A stretch of DNA of 20,689 nucleotides, taken from the NCBI GenBank assembly GCA_964389305.1, contig CAYMEK010000069.1:1-20689 (forward strand), written 5' to 3'. Every line of letters begins with the position of its first letter. Within the stretch, counting starts at the first letter, position 1. This document shows, in pieces, positions 7,096 to 14,562 of this stretch. The translations under genes and the position numbers were made by a program. The notes below the pieces were generated by a model that worked only from the letters and a program-made list of their open reading frames with translations, ran no database searches and was not told where the DNA came from. The DNA is from CAYMEK01 sp964389305. Lineage in GTDB: Bacteria > Spirochaetota > Spirochaetia > SZUA-6 > DRHE01.

Positions 7096-8871
7096 ATGCG
7101 AGAACGAATCATCGGAACAGTGCACCGGGTCAACGGACCCGTGATCGAAGCCGGCGGAATCAGCGACGCCATGATGCTGGAGTTGGTCAGGGTGGGGGAG
7201 GTACGCCTGGTCGGCGAGGTCATCAAGCTGGAGGGACAGCGGGCGATCATCCAGGTGTACGAGGACACCACCGGAATCGCTCCGGGGGACAACATCTACG
7301 GCTCCGGCAGTCCGCTGTCCGTCGAGCTGGGTCCGGGATTGATCGGGACCATCTACGACGGCATACAGCGGCCTCTGGAGCAAATCCAGGCCTCCATCGG
7401 GAGCTTCATCCGGCGGGGCGTGCAGATGCCCCCCCTGGATCGGGAGAAGAAATGGCGCTTTCAGCCGGCCGCTTTCAAGCCCGGTGATGCTATCAGCGGG
7501 GGCGCTGTACTCGGCACGGTCCCGGAAACCGAGAGGGTGGAGCACCGCATCCTGGCTCCGCCGGACATTCGGGGGACCGTCAAATCTCTGACGCCTGAGG
7601 GGCAGTACACGGTAACCGAGCCGGTAGCCGTGATCGAGACAGCTGAGGGCGAGCGCAGCCTGACCATGATGCAGCTCTGGCCGATCCGCACACCCCGCCC
7701 GACGGCCGAGCGCCTGGAGCCGAAGATCCCCCTGATCACCGGGCAGCGGGTAATCGACACCCTCTACCCCGTGGCCAGGGGAGGATCCGTGGCCATTCCG
7801 GGGGGCTTCGGGACCGGGAAGACCATGACCCAACACGCCATCGCCAAGTGGTGCGACGCCGAGATCATCGTCTACATAGGCTGCGGCGAAAGGGGCAACG
7901 AGATGACCGACGTGCTGACCGAGTTCCCCAAGCTCGTAGACCCGCGTACCGGCCGCAGCCTCATGGAGCGCACCGTGCTCATCGCCAACACCTCCAACAT
8001 GCCCGTATCCGCCCGGGAGGCGAGCATCTACACCGGGGCGACCCTGGCGGAGTATTTCCGCGACCAGGGCTACCACGTGGCGGTAATGGCCGACTCGACC
8101 TCACGCTGGGCCGAGGCGCTGCGGGAGCTGTCCGGACGCATGGAAGAGATGCCCGCCGAGGAGGGCTTCCCCGCCTACCTGCCCACCCGTATCGCCGAGT
8201 TCTACGAACGCGCCGGGCACATGAAGAACCTGAACGAGGCGGAAGGCTCGGTGAGCATCATCGGCGCCGTATCCCCGCCGGGAGGAGACTTTTCCGAGCC
8301 GGTGACCCAGCACACCAAGCGCTTCGTTCGCTGTTTCTGGGCCCTGGACCGGCAGCTGGCCAACGCCCGCCACTACCCGGCCATCTCCTGGCTGGAAAGC
8401 TACAGCGAATACCTGGAGGAGATCGCGCGCTGGTGGGAGCAGCAGGTGGGGCCCGGCTGGGCCCAGGACCGGGCGGAGATCATGGACTTGCTGCAGCGGG
8501 AGGTCCGGCTGCAGCAGGTGGTTAAGCTGGTGGGACCCGACGCCCTGCCGGACAGCCAGCGTTTCATAATCGAAGTCTGTACCCTGTTCAAGAACGCCTT
8601 CCTGCAGCAGAACGCCTTCGACGAGGTGGACCGCTACTCCACCGCCCAGAAGCAGGTGAAGATGCTGGCGATTATACTTACCTACTGGAGGCGAGGGGCC
8701 GAGGCGATCCGCAGGGGCGTGACCCTGGTGCGGCTCCGCCGGATGAAAGTCCTGCAGGACGTGGTGAAGATGAAGTTCACCATCGACAATGAGGATCTGC
8801 GCGGCTTCGACAAGCTGGCCGCTCGGTTGGAGCGCTCCCTGGATCAGCTCGAGTCGATCTACGAGGAATAA
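7096..8871 (+). CDS. atpA: V-type ATPase catalytic subunit A
   Basis: The 591-residue protein is the nucleotide-hydrolysing (or ATP-synthesising) subunit. The P-loop is G-G-F-G-T-G-K-T at about residues 236-243, followed by the catalytic-glutamate segment Y-I-G-C-G-E-R-G-N-E-M-T-D-V-L. V-A-V-M-A-D-S-T-S-R-W-A-E-A-L-R-E is the family's nucleotide-binding signature. The N-terminal barrel (M-R-E-R-I-I-G-T-V-H-R-V-N-G-P-V-I) and the A-type insertion (about 100-190) are present. The ATG at 7096 is preferred over an in-frame TTG at 7069 because it matches the family start and avoids a 23-base overlap with E. Confidence 0.97.
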   Translation: MRERIIGTVHRVNGPVIEAGGISDAMMLELVRVGEVRLVGEVIKLEGQRAIIQVYEDTTGIAPGDNIYGSGSPLSVELGPGLIGTIYDGIQRPLEQIQASIGSFIRRGVQMPPLDREKKWRFQPAAFKPGDAISGGAVLGTVPETERVEHRILAPPDIRGTVKSLTPEGQYTVTEPVAVIETAEGERSLTMMQLWPIRTPRPTAERLEPKIPLITGQRVIDTLYPVARGGSVAIPGGFGTGKTMTQHAIAKWCDAEIIVYIGCGERGNEMTDVLTEFPKLVDPRTGRSLMERTVLIANTSNMPVSAREASIYTGATLAEYFRDQGYHVAVMADSTSRWAEALRELSGRMEEMPAEEGFPAYLPTRIAEFYERAGHMKNLNEAEGSVSIIGAVSPPGGDFSEPVTQHTKRFVRCFWALDRQLANARHYPAISWLESYSEYLEEIARWWEQQVGPGWAQDRAEIMDLLQREVRLQQVVKLVGPDALPDSQRFIIEVCTLFKNAFLQQNAFDEVDRYSTAQKQVKMLAIILTYWRRGAEAIRRGVTLVRLRRMKVLQDVVKMKFTIDNEDLRGFDKLAARLERSLDQLESIYEE

Positions 8872-8882
8872 CGTGGCAGCCT

Positions 8883-10319
8883 ATGAGTGAAAAGGTAAAA
8901 GAGACCCAAAAGATCCAAAATATGGAGGAAGCCCGCAGGAGGCTCCTGGCGGGCCGGGAATACGTCGGGGTGGACCGCATAGACGGCCCCCTGGTGTTCG
9001 TGAGGAACACCCACCCGGTGGGGTACCGGGATCTGGTGGAATGCGTCGATCCGAGCGGGGAGACCCGCCTCGGCATCGTACTGGACACCTCGGCGGAGGT
9101 GGTGGTGGTGCAGGTGTTCGCCGGCACCTCCGGGCTCACCCTGCCGCAAACCCACGTCCGCTTCCGGGGCGAGGCCCACACCGTAGCCGTCACCGACAAG
9201 ATGCTCGGGCGGGTGTTCAATGGGCTGGGGGAGCCGATCGACGGCGGCCCCCCGCCGGCCGGAGAGCTGGAGCTGGACGTGAACGGCCAGCCTATCAATC
9301 CCACCGCCCGGGAGTATCCGCGGGACTTCATCCAGACCGGAATATCGGCGATCGACGGCATGAACACCCTGATTCGGGGGCAGAAGCTGCCGATCTTTTC
9401 CGGCAACGGCCTTCCTCACAACGAGCTGGCCGCTCAGATCGCCCGGCAGGCCAAGATCCGCGGGGAGGAGACCCAGTTCGCCGTCGTCTTTGCCGCCATG
9501 GGAGTAAAGCACGACGTGGCCCGCTATTTCATAAACTCCTTCGAGCAAACCGGCGTGCTGGAGAACGTAGCCCTGTTCCTGTCCCTGGCAGACGATCCTT
9601 CGATCGAAAGGCTCATCACCCCCCGTACAGCCCTTACCCTGGCCGAGCACCTGGCCTTCAGCCACGACATGCACGTCCTGGTCCTAATGACCGACATGTC
9701 CAACTACTGCGAGGCTTTGCGGGAGATCTCGACCATACGGGGCGAGATCCCCTCCCGTAAAGGCTATCCCGGCTACCTGTACTCAGACCTGGCCGAGGTA
9801 TACGAGCGTTCGGGGATGCTCAAGGGCTACCGGGGCTCGATTACCCAGGTGCCCATCCTGACCATGCCGAACGACGACATCTCCCACCCCATCCCCGATC
9901 TCACCGGCTACATTACCGAAGGCCAGATCGTGTTCGAGCGGGAGATGTTCGCTCGCGGGATCTACCCGCCGGTGGCGGGGCTGCCTTCGCTCTCCCGGCT
10001 GATGAAGGACGGAATCGGGGAGGGGATGACCCGGGAGGATCATCCCCACCTGGCCAGCCAGCTGTTCGCCGCCTACAGCTACGTCAAGGACGTACGCAAC
10101 CTGGCCTCGGTGATCGGTGAAGAAGAGCTCACCCCCCTGGACCATCAGTACCTGGAGTTCGGGGAGGCTTTCGAGCGCAAGTTCGTCAGCCAGAGCAAGA
10201 ACGAAGAGCGCGCCGTGGAGCAGAGCCTGGATCTGGGCTGGGAGGTTCTGAGCCTTTTGCCGGTGGAAGAGCTGCACCGGGTGAGCGAGGAAGAGATCGA
10301 CAAGTATTACAGGGGCTAG
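8883..10319 (+). CDS. atpB: V-type ATPase subunit B
   Basis: The 478-residue protein is the non-catalytic partner of A in the hexameric head. As expected for B it lacks a P-loop, having F-S-G-N-G-L-P-H-N-E-L-A-A-Q at about residues 172-185 instead. It keeps the family segments F-A-A-M-G-V, V-L-V-L-M-T-D-M-S-N-Y-C-E-A-L-R-E and the G-S-I-T-Q-V-P-I-L-T-M-P-N-D-D-I-S-H-P-I-P-D-L-T-G-Y-I-T-E-G-Q block. The ATG start is 11 bases after A. The N-terminus (M-S-E-K-V-K-E-T-Q-K) is a little longer than is common. Confidence 0.97.
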   Translation: MSEKVKETQKIQNMEEARRRLLAGREYVGVDRIDGPLVFVRNTHPVGYRDLVECVDPSGETRLGIVLDTSAEVVVVQVFAGTSGLTLPQTHVRFRGEAHTVAVTDKMLGRVFNGLGEPIDGGPPPAGELELDVNGQPINPTAREYPRDFIQTGISAIDGMNTLIRGQKLPIFSGNGLPHNELAAQIARQAKIRGEETQFAVVFAAMGVKHDVARYFINSFEQTGVLENVALFLSLADDPSIERLITPRTALTLAEHLAFSHDMHVLVLMTDMSNYCEALREISTIRGEIPSRKGYPGYLYSDLAEVYERSGMLKGYRGSITQVPILTMPNDDISHPIPDLTGYITEGQIVFEREMFARGIYPPVAGLPSLSRLMKDGIGEGMTREDHPHLASQLFAAYSYVKDVRNLASVIGEEELTPLDHQYLEFGEAFERKFVSQSKNEERAVEQSLDLGWEVLSLLPVEELHRVSEEEIDKYYRG

Positions 10320-10346
10320 AGGAGAAGTCGAGAGAGGGTCGCCGGC

Positions 10347-10994
10347 ATGGCCAAAATCGCACCGACCAAGACCAGCTTGCTGAAAACCCGCCAGGAGCTG
10401 GAGTTCGCCCGTCTCGGGCACGAGCTGCTCGATCAGAAGCGCAACATCCTGGTTATCGAGCTGCTCAATCTGGTCGACCAGACCGTGGATTTCCAGGAGC
10501 GGGTGGTCGGGTCTCTGGCGGACGCCTACCAGAGCCTGGAAGACGCGGTCATGCAGATGGGCAAGCTCAAGGTCGCCGCCCTCTCCAGCGCGGTGAACGT
10601 GGAGGCGGCGATCAACCTCAAACAGCGCCGGGTCATGGGGGTGCGGCTGCCGGTGGTGGAGACCAGCTTCCACGAGCACCCGCCCTACTACAGCCCTATG
10701 GGTACCAGCTTCTGGATCGACGGCGCCCTGGAGCGGTTCAAAGACGCCCTGCAGCTCATGGGACGGCTGGCGGAGCTGAAGATCTCGATCATCCGCCTGG
10801 CCGCCGAGGTACGCAGGACGATCCGCAAGGTCAACGCTCTCGAGAAAATCGCCATACCGGACCTGGAGCAGACCGTCGTCTACATCCAGAACCGACTGGA
10901 GGAGAACGAACGGGACATGTTCGTTTTGATGAAGATGGTCAAAAACCGTCTGGTGGAGAGGGAAGAAGGCAGGTCGTATGGACGGACCGATTAA
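10347..10994 (+). CDS. atpD: V-type ATPase central stalk subunit D
   Basis: The 215-residue protein is the rotor axle inside the A3B3 head. It has the family's long antiparallel coiled coil: an N-terminal helix (P-T-K-T-S-L-L-K-T-R-Q-E-L-E-F-A-R-L-G-H-E-L-L) and a C-terminal helix (R-K-V-N-A-L-E-K-I-A-I-P), the conserved helix turn before the final helices. The middle segment (about 85-125) contacts F. Length is normal. Its last 17 bases overlap the start of the UspA-like gene, so the two are translationally linked. Confidence 0.93.
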   Translation: MAKIAPTKTSLLKTRQELEFARLGHELLDQKRNILVIELLNLVDQTVDFQERVVGSLADAYQSLEDAVMQMGKLKVAALSSAVNVEAAINLKQRRVMGVRLPVVETSFHEHPPYYSPMGTSFWIDGALERFKDALQLMGRLAELKISIIRLAAEVRRTIRKVNALEKIAIPDLEQTVVYIQNRLEENERDMFVLMKMVKNRLVEREEGRSYGRTD

Positions 10995-11466
10995 GAGAAT
11001 CCTGGTGTATATCGACGGCACCGAGAGCTCGATTACCGCCGCCCAGTACGCGGTGGTGCTGAGCCGCAGCTACCGGGCGGAGCTGACCGCCCTCTATGTA
11101 GTCAACACCCGCGCCCTGGATGATCTGCTCAAGGCTCGCATCTTTATAAAGACCGAAGAGGAGGAGTACAAGCGAGACCTGGAGGAGGACGCCAACCGCT
11201 ACCTGAATCACGTGCGCAGCCTGGCCCGCAAGAAGGGCCTGGCTATAGAGACCCTGAGCACCAGCGGTACGGTGCATCAGGAGATCAAGAGCTACGTGCA
11301 GGAGCATGACGTCGATCTGCTGGTGATGGGCGAGCTGTCCCACGTGCGCAGCCGCCGCGACGAGTTTTACAACGAGGCCGAGCGGGCGATGCGCAGCGTC
11401 CCCTGCTCCGTTTTAGTCGTCAAGGATGAGGAACGGGTCTGGGAGCTCTACGACGCTCTGAGCTGA
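10978..11466 (+). CDS. UspA-family universal stress protein, atypical
   Basis: The 162-residue protein has the UspA alpha/beta fold pattern: R-I-L-V-Y-I-D-G-T-E-S-S at the start, a central helix pair, D-V-D-L-L-V-M-G-E-L near residue 118 and S-V-P-C-S-V-L-V-V-K at 140-149. The ATP-binding UspA motif G-x2-G-x9-G-(S/T) after the fourth strand is not intact: after G118 comes E-L-S-H-V-R-S-R-R-D-E-F-Y-N. It is therefore probably a non-ATP-binding member or one binding a different ligand. It overlaps atpD by 17 bases and precedes an EIIA gene, so it belongs to the ATPase operon. A regulatory role for the enzyme is inference. Confidence 0.85.
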   Translation: MDGPIKRILVYIDGTESSITAAQYAVVLSRSYRAELTALYVVNTRALDDLLKARIFIKTEEEEYKRDLEEDANRYLNHVRSLARKKGLAIETLSTSGTVHQEIKSYVQEHDVDLLVMGELSHVRSRRDEFYNEAERAMRSVPCSVLVVKDEERVWELYDALS

Positions 11467-11497
11467 AGCCCGCTGAGTGAAAGCGAAAGGATGGCCC

Positions 11498-11947
11498 ATG
11501 GCATTAGTTGATCTGATACAACCCGAAGTCGTGAAGGTGCCTCTGGTTTCTACTACTAAATCCGACGTGATCCGGGAGCTGGTGGAGGTACTGCGCGACG
11601 CCGGCAGGATCGCCGAAGTGGATCCGGTTTACGAGGCGCTGATGCAGAGGGAGGGCATGGGATCGACCGGACTGGAGCAGGGGATCGCCGTGCCCCACGC
11701 CAAGACCCAGGCGGTGCGCTCCCTCACCATGGCCCTGGGCATCGCTCCCCGGGGAATCGACTTTCAGTCTATCGACGGCAATCCCTCGAAGCTCTTCTTC
11801 CTGCTGCTGGCCCCGCCCGACCAGTCCGGGCCCCATATCGAGGCGCTGGCGGAGATTGCCAGGATCACCAAGTCACAGAGCTTCTGCAGGATGCTGACCG
11901 CAGCCCGGTCTGCCGAAGAAGTGGTAGAGCTGTTCAGCGAGGATTAA
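11498..11947 (+). CDS. PTS EIIA component, fructose/PtsN type
   Basis: The 149-residue protein matches the PTS EIIA-2 (fructose/mannitol/Ntr) domain. H67 in G-I-A-V-P-H-A-K-T is the phospho-acceptor, and H113 in the S-G-P-H-I-E-A-L-A-E-I helix is the second conserved histidine. It stands alone, with no EIIB or EIIC nearby, which fits PtsN-like regulatory EIIA proteins better than a transporter component. The ATG at 11498 is chosen over a GTG at 11477 because AAAGGA (11486-11491) lies at good distance. It is the last gene of the V-ATPase transcript, 31 bases after the UspA-like gene. Whether HPr or another carrier phosphorylates it cannot be seen here. Confidence 0.88.
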   Translation: MALVDLIQPEVVKVPLVSTTKSDVIRELVEVLRDAGRIAEVDPVYEALMQREGMGSTGLEQGIAVPHAKTQAVRSLTMALGIAPRGIDFQSIDGNPSKLFFLLLAPPDQSGPHIEALAEIARITKSQSFCRMLTAARSAEEVVELFSED

Positions 11948-12010
11948 AGCCGGCCGCTCCACAGGCGCTGCCGGCGCTTCCTCCGTCGATGCCGACGCAC
12001 TGGTCAAAAG

Positions 12011-12030
12011 GTCCTGCCCCCCGCAAGGAC
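12011..12030 (-). terminator. possible terminator for hisJ (minus strand)
   Basis: On the minus strand GTCCTTGC and GCAGGAC pair around a short G-loop with one bulged T, and CTTTTG follows. The element sits 21 bases past the hisJ stop and between convergent genes, so it could terminate both. The stem is short and bulged. Confidence 0.3.
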
Positions 12031-12050
12031 GGTTTCGGCGTCCGCCGCTC

Positions 12051-12890
12051 CTACAAGGGCACGATCGTAGGGCTGTCCCTGCCTGGCTGCACGGTTTCCC
12101 GGAAGCCGATCTGGCGAAGCAGGGCGAAGGCTTCGGAAAAGTGGCCGTCAAGCTGCTCGGGACGATGGGCGTCGGAGCTCACCGTGACGGCTATGCCCCG
12201 TTTCAGGCATTCTCGCAGGATCCAGGGTGAGGGATACAGCGCGCCGCTGGTGTTACGCACGATACCCCCGGTGTTGACCTCCAGGATGCAGGGGGAGGAG
12301 GCCAAAGCGTCGAGCGTTTCCCGCACCAGCTCCCTGTACCAGGATGAGTCTTCGGAAAAAAACCTCCCATCCCGGTTGTTCTTCTTGATCACGTCGAGAT
12401 GTCCGATGATGTCCGGCCTCCCTTCCCGGACCATTTCCCTCAAGCGGCGGTAGTACTCCTCCACGGCTGTACGCACATTGCCGGCGAAGGTTTCCTCCAG
12501 GCCCTGCCTCAACTCCTCGACCGGACCGTCGACCGACCACAACCTACCGCTTTTAAGACGTCCTAGAAAGTGGACGGAACCGATGACGAAATCCAGTCCG
12601 AGCGCCCGGATCGACTCCGAGGAGGGAGAGATCACTCCGGGAATGTAGTCCACCTCCAGTCCGAGAAGTATCTCGACCCTGCCCTGAAATGCTCTTTGGA
12701 GCCTCTTCACCGTCTCGATATACTCGGGAAGCAGCGCCGCTGGCATGGTCCAGTCGCAGGGAAAGGGCACGGGAGCATGGGCGGAAAAGCCCAGCAGGCC
12801 CAGACCTTTGGCCAGGGCGGCGCGGACATACTCCTCCAACTCGCCGTGACCGTCGTCGAAGCGGGAATGGCAGTGATAGTTGGCCAGCAT
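12051..12890 (-). CDS. hisJ: PHP-domain histidinol-phosphatase (HisJ family)
   Basis: The 279-residue protein has the ordered metal-binding motifs of the PHP superfamily: Y-H-C-H-S near the start (H6, H8), G-F-S-A-H-A-P, G-L-E-V-D-Y, G-S-V-H-F, I-G-H-L-D-V-I, E-V-N-T-G-G and S-S-D-A-H-R-P. Length and motif spacing fit HisJ/HisK, which hydrolyses L-histidinol phosphate in histidine synthesis. No other his gene is nearby, so another small phosphate ester could be the substrate. The start is supported by GGAGGTG seven to eight bases upstream on the minus strand. It is divergent from the MerR gene and may share its palindromic -10 region. Confidence 0.85.
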   Translation of the reverse strand: MLANYHCHSRFDDGHGELEEYVRAALAKGLGLLGFSAHAPVPFPCDWTMPAALLPEYIETVKRLQRAFQGRVEILLGLEVDYIPGVISPSSESIRALGLDFVIGSVHFLGRLKSGRLWSVDGPVEELRQGLEETFAGNVRTAVEEYYRRLREMVREGRPDIIGHLDVIKKNNRDGRFFSEDSSWYRELVRETLDALASSPCILEVNTGGIVRNTSGALYPSPWILRECLKRGIAVTVSSDAHRPEQLDGHFSEAFALLRQIGFRETVQPGRDSPTIVPL

Positions 12891-12956
12891 GCGAGGACAC
12901 CTCCGTCAGTACGGGCCACACTGTACAGCGATGGAGGGGGTCCTGGGAAGGGGTTA

Positions 12957-12986
12957 TTGACAGAGACAAAGAATATAACCTATAAT
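12957..12986 (+). promoter_or_regulatory. consensus sigma-70 promoter of the merR operon
   Basis: TTGACA (12957-12962) and TATAAT (12981-12986) are both perfect consensus hexamers with an 18-bp spacer. A start site near 12993 gives a leader of about 44 nt. The palindrome A-C-G-T-A-A-T-A-C-G-T (12994-13004) sits just at the start site and is a candidate operator. The spacer holds no obvious MerR-type dyad. Confidence 0.75.
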
Positions 12987-13013
12987 TATATTTACGTAAT
13001 ACGTTAATTTTAA
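12985..13013 (-). promoter_or_regulatory. candidate hisJ promoter overlapping the merR promoter
   Basis: The -10 region T-A-T-A-A-T-T-A-T-A (12981-12990) is a perfect palindrome, so the minus strand also reads TATAAT (12990-12985). Seventeen bases upstream on that strand is TTAAAA (13013-13008), 4 of 6 to the -35 consensus. The two promoters would share bases and probably exclude each other. Confidence 0.4.
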
Positions 13014-13036
13014 AGCAGGTTAAAAACAGGCGGCCG

Positions 13037-13534
13037 ATGTTAACCTCCGAGATACAAAAGTCCCCTAAGAGAAAGACGCTGTACCGGATAGGCGAGCTGG
13101 CCCTGCAGGCGGGGGTTACGACCCGCACCATCCGCTACTACGAGGAGCTGGGTATACTCGATCCACCGCGGCGGCCCCAGGCCAGGCACCGACGCTACAC
13201 GGAAAAGGACCTGCTGCACCTGCAGAGGGTTCAGCAGCTCAAGGGCTACAGGTTGACCCTGGGAGAGATCAAGGAGATTGTCGACCTTTCCCGAGGAGAT
13301 CCCAGTGGCGAGAAGAGCCGGCTGGGCCTGCTCGCCCGCTACCGGGAGAAACGGCGGGAGGCGATGGAGCGCAAGGAGAGGATCGAGGCCTATCTCGAAG
13401 ATCTGGAGTGGCATATCGACCAGCTCGAGCGGGTCGGTGACTTTCAGGCCTGTCCGGGGTCGGAATGCAAAAGCTGCCGCTACACGGCGATATGCAAGTT
13501 CTACAACGAGCAGTACAGCAAGGAAGACCGATGA
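13037..13534 (+). CDS. MerR-family regulator with four-cysteine C-terminal tail
   Basis: The 165-residue protein has a MerR winged helix-turn-helix (about 15-85: Y-R-I-G-E-L-A-L-Q-A-G-V-T-T-R-T-I-R-Y-Y-E-E-L-G-I-L, then the wing R-R-Y-T-E-K-D-L). A long dimerisation coiled coil follows (about 100-132). The tail holds C139, C144, C147 and C153 (C-x4-C-x2-C-x5-C), including C-x2-C-x-Y-x3-C, which resembles iron-sulfur ligands in Cas4-type nucleases and loosely the SoxR cluster. A metal or Fe-S sensor is inferred. ATG start with only a weak AGGCGG ahead. Its stop overlaps the dehydrogenase start (ATGA, 13531-13534), so it likely controls its own operon. Confidence 0.85.
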   Translation: MLTSEIQKSPKRKTLYRIGELALQAGVTTRTIRYYEELGILDPPRRPQARHRRYTEKDLLHLQRVQQLKGYRLTLGEIKEIVDLSRGDPSGEKSRLGLLARYREKRREAMERKERIEAYLEDLEWHIDQLERVGDFQACPGSECKSCRYTAICKFYNEQYSKEDR

Positions 13535-14562
13535 GAGCCGCGGTTCTTGTCGGCCCCGGGCGGCTGGAAATCCAGGATCTCGAAAAACCGAAGATCGGCG
13601 CCGACGAGGTCCTGGTCAAGCTGAAGTACTGCGGTATCTGCACTCTGGAGCAGAGGCTGTACACGGGGCAGGTGAGCGCTCGCTATCCGGTCATACCGGG
13701 TCACGAGGCTGCCGGCTTGGTCGAAGAGGTCGGTCCCGAGGTGCTGGCCGACATCAACCCGGGCGATCCGGTAACCCTGGATCTGGTGAGCCGCTGCGGT
13801 GAGTGCTACTTTTGCCGAACCGGCGCTTCCAACCTCTGTCTGAACCGCTTCAAAGACGGGCAGCGTGTTCTGGGTGGGTTCGCCGAGTATCGAGCCGTGG
13901 AGGCCAGACAGGTCTTTTCGGTTCCACGGGACCTACCCTTGAAGGAGGCCGCCTTTGCCGAGCCGGTGGCCTGCTGTATCCGCTCTCTGAAGAGGGTAGG
14001 TCTCGGTCTGGCCGAAGACCTGCTGATCGTCGGCGCCGGACCCATGGGCTTGATGCACCTGCTGGTGGCCCTTTGCCTGGGCGCCCGGATTTTCATCTCC
14101 GATCCGGACCGCCGGCGGCTTCGGACCGCCCGACAGCTAGGCGCCTTTCTGGCGATAAATCCTTCCAAGGAGGATCTTCTCGAAAAGATCAGGGAGCACA
14201 CTGACGGTAGGGGAGTGGACGCCTGTGTGGTTACATCTCCGGCTCCCGCCGCACTCGAATCGGCTTTCGCAGCCACGGCCGCCAACGGCAGGATCAACAT
14301 CTACACCTCTTACAACGAGAAGCTGGCCCTGTCCATTGATGCCGACACGGTCCACAGGAGAGGGGTCCTGGTCACGGGCAGCGAAGGCAGGACCGAAGAG
14401 GATTTCCTCCGGGCGGTGCGCCTGCTAGCTTTCGGCAAGGTGCGGGTATCGGCCCTGATCAGCGAACTGACCTGTTTCGGCAGCATCGAGGAAGGCATGA
14501 GGGCGGCCATGAGCCCGGCCACCTTCCGCGTACTGCTCGATCACGAGGCGGATGCAGGGTGA
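13531..14562 (+). CDS. zinc-dependent alcohol/polyol dehydrogenase (MDR family)
   Basis: The 343-residue protein is a medium-chain zinc dehydrogenase. Catalytic zinc ligands are C34 (Y-C-G-I-C), H58/E59 (P-G-H-E-A) and E144 (A-E-P). The structural zinc lobe has C89, C92, C95 and C103. The NAD(P) site is V-G-A-G-P-M-G (167-173). The set fits threonine, sorbitol or other polyol dehydrogenases that oxidise a secondary alcohol; the exact substrate is not visible. The ATG at 13531 matches the family N-terminus (M-R-A-A-V-L) and follows AAGGAAG; an upstream in-frame ATG at 13465 would lie inside merR. It overlaps both neighbours by four bases. Confidence 0.88.
   Translation: MRAAVLVGPGRLEIQDLEKPKIGADEVLVKLKYCGICTLEQRLYTGQVSARYPVIPGHEAAGLVEEVGPEVLADINPGDPVTLDLVSRCGECYFCRTGASNLCLNRFKDGQRVLGGFAEYRAVEARQVFSVPRDLPLKEAAFAEPVACCIRSLKRVGLGLAEDLLIVGAGPMGLMHLLVALCLGARIFISDPDRRRLRTARQLGAFLAINPSKEDLLEKIREHTDGRGVDACVVTSPAPAALESAFAATAANGRINIYTSYNEKLALSIDADTVHRRGVLVTGSEGRTEEDFLRAVRLLAFGKVRVSALISELTCFGSIEEGMRAAMSPATFRVLLDHEADAG

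Noticed and set aside
7012..8076. 354-codon minus-strand frame opposite subunit A
   Set aside because: Antisense shadow of the atpA coding sequence with no domain pattern.
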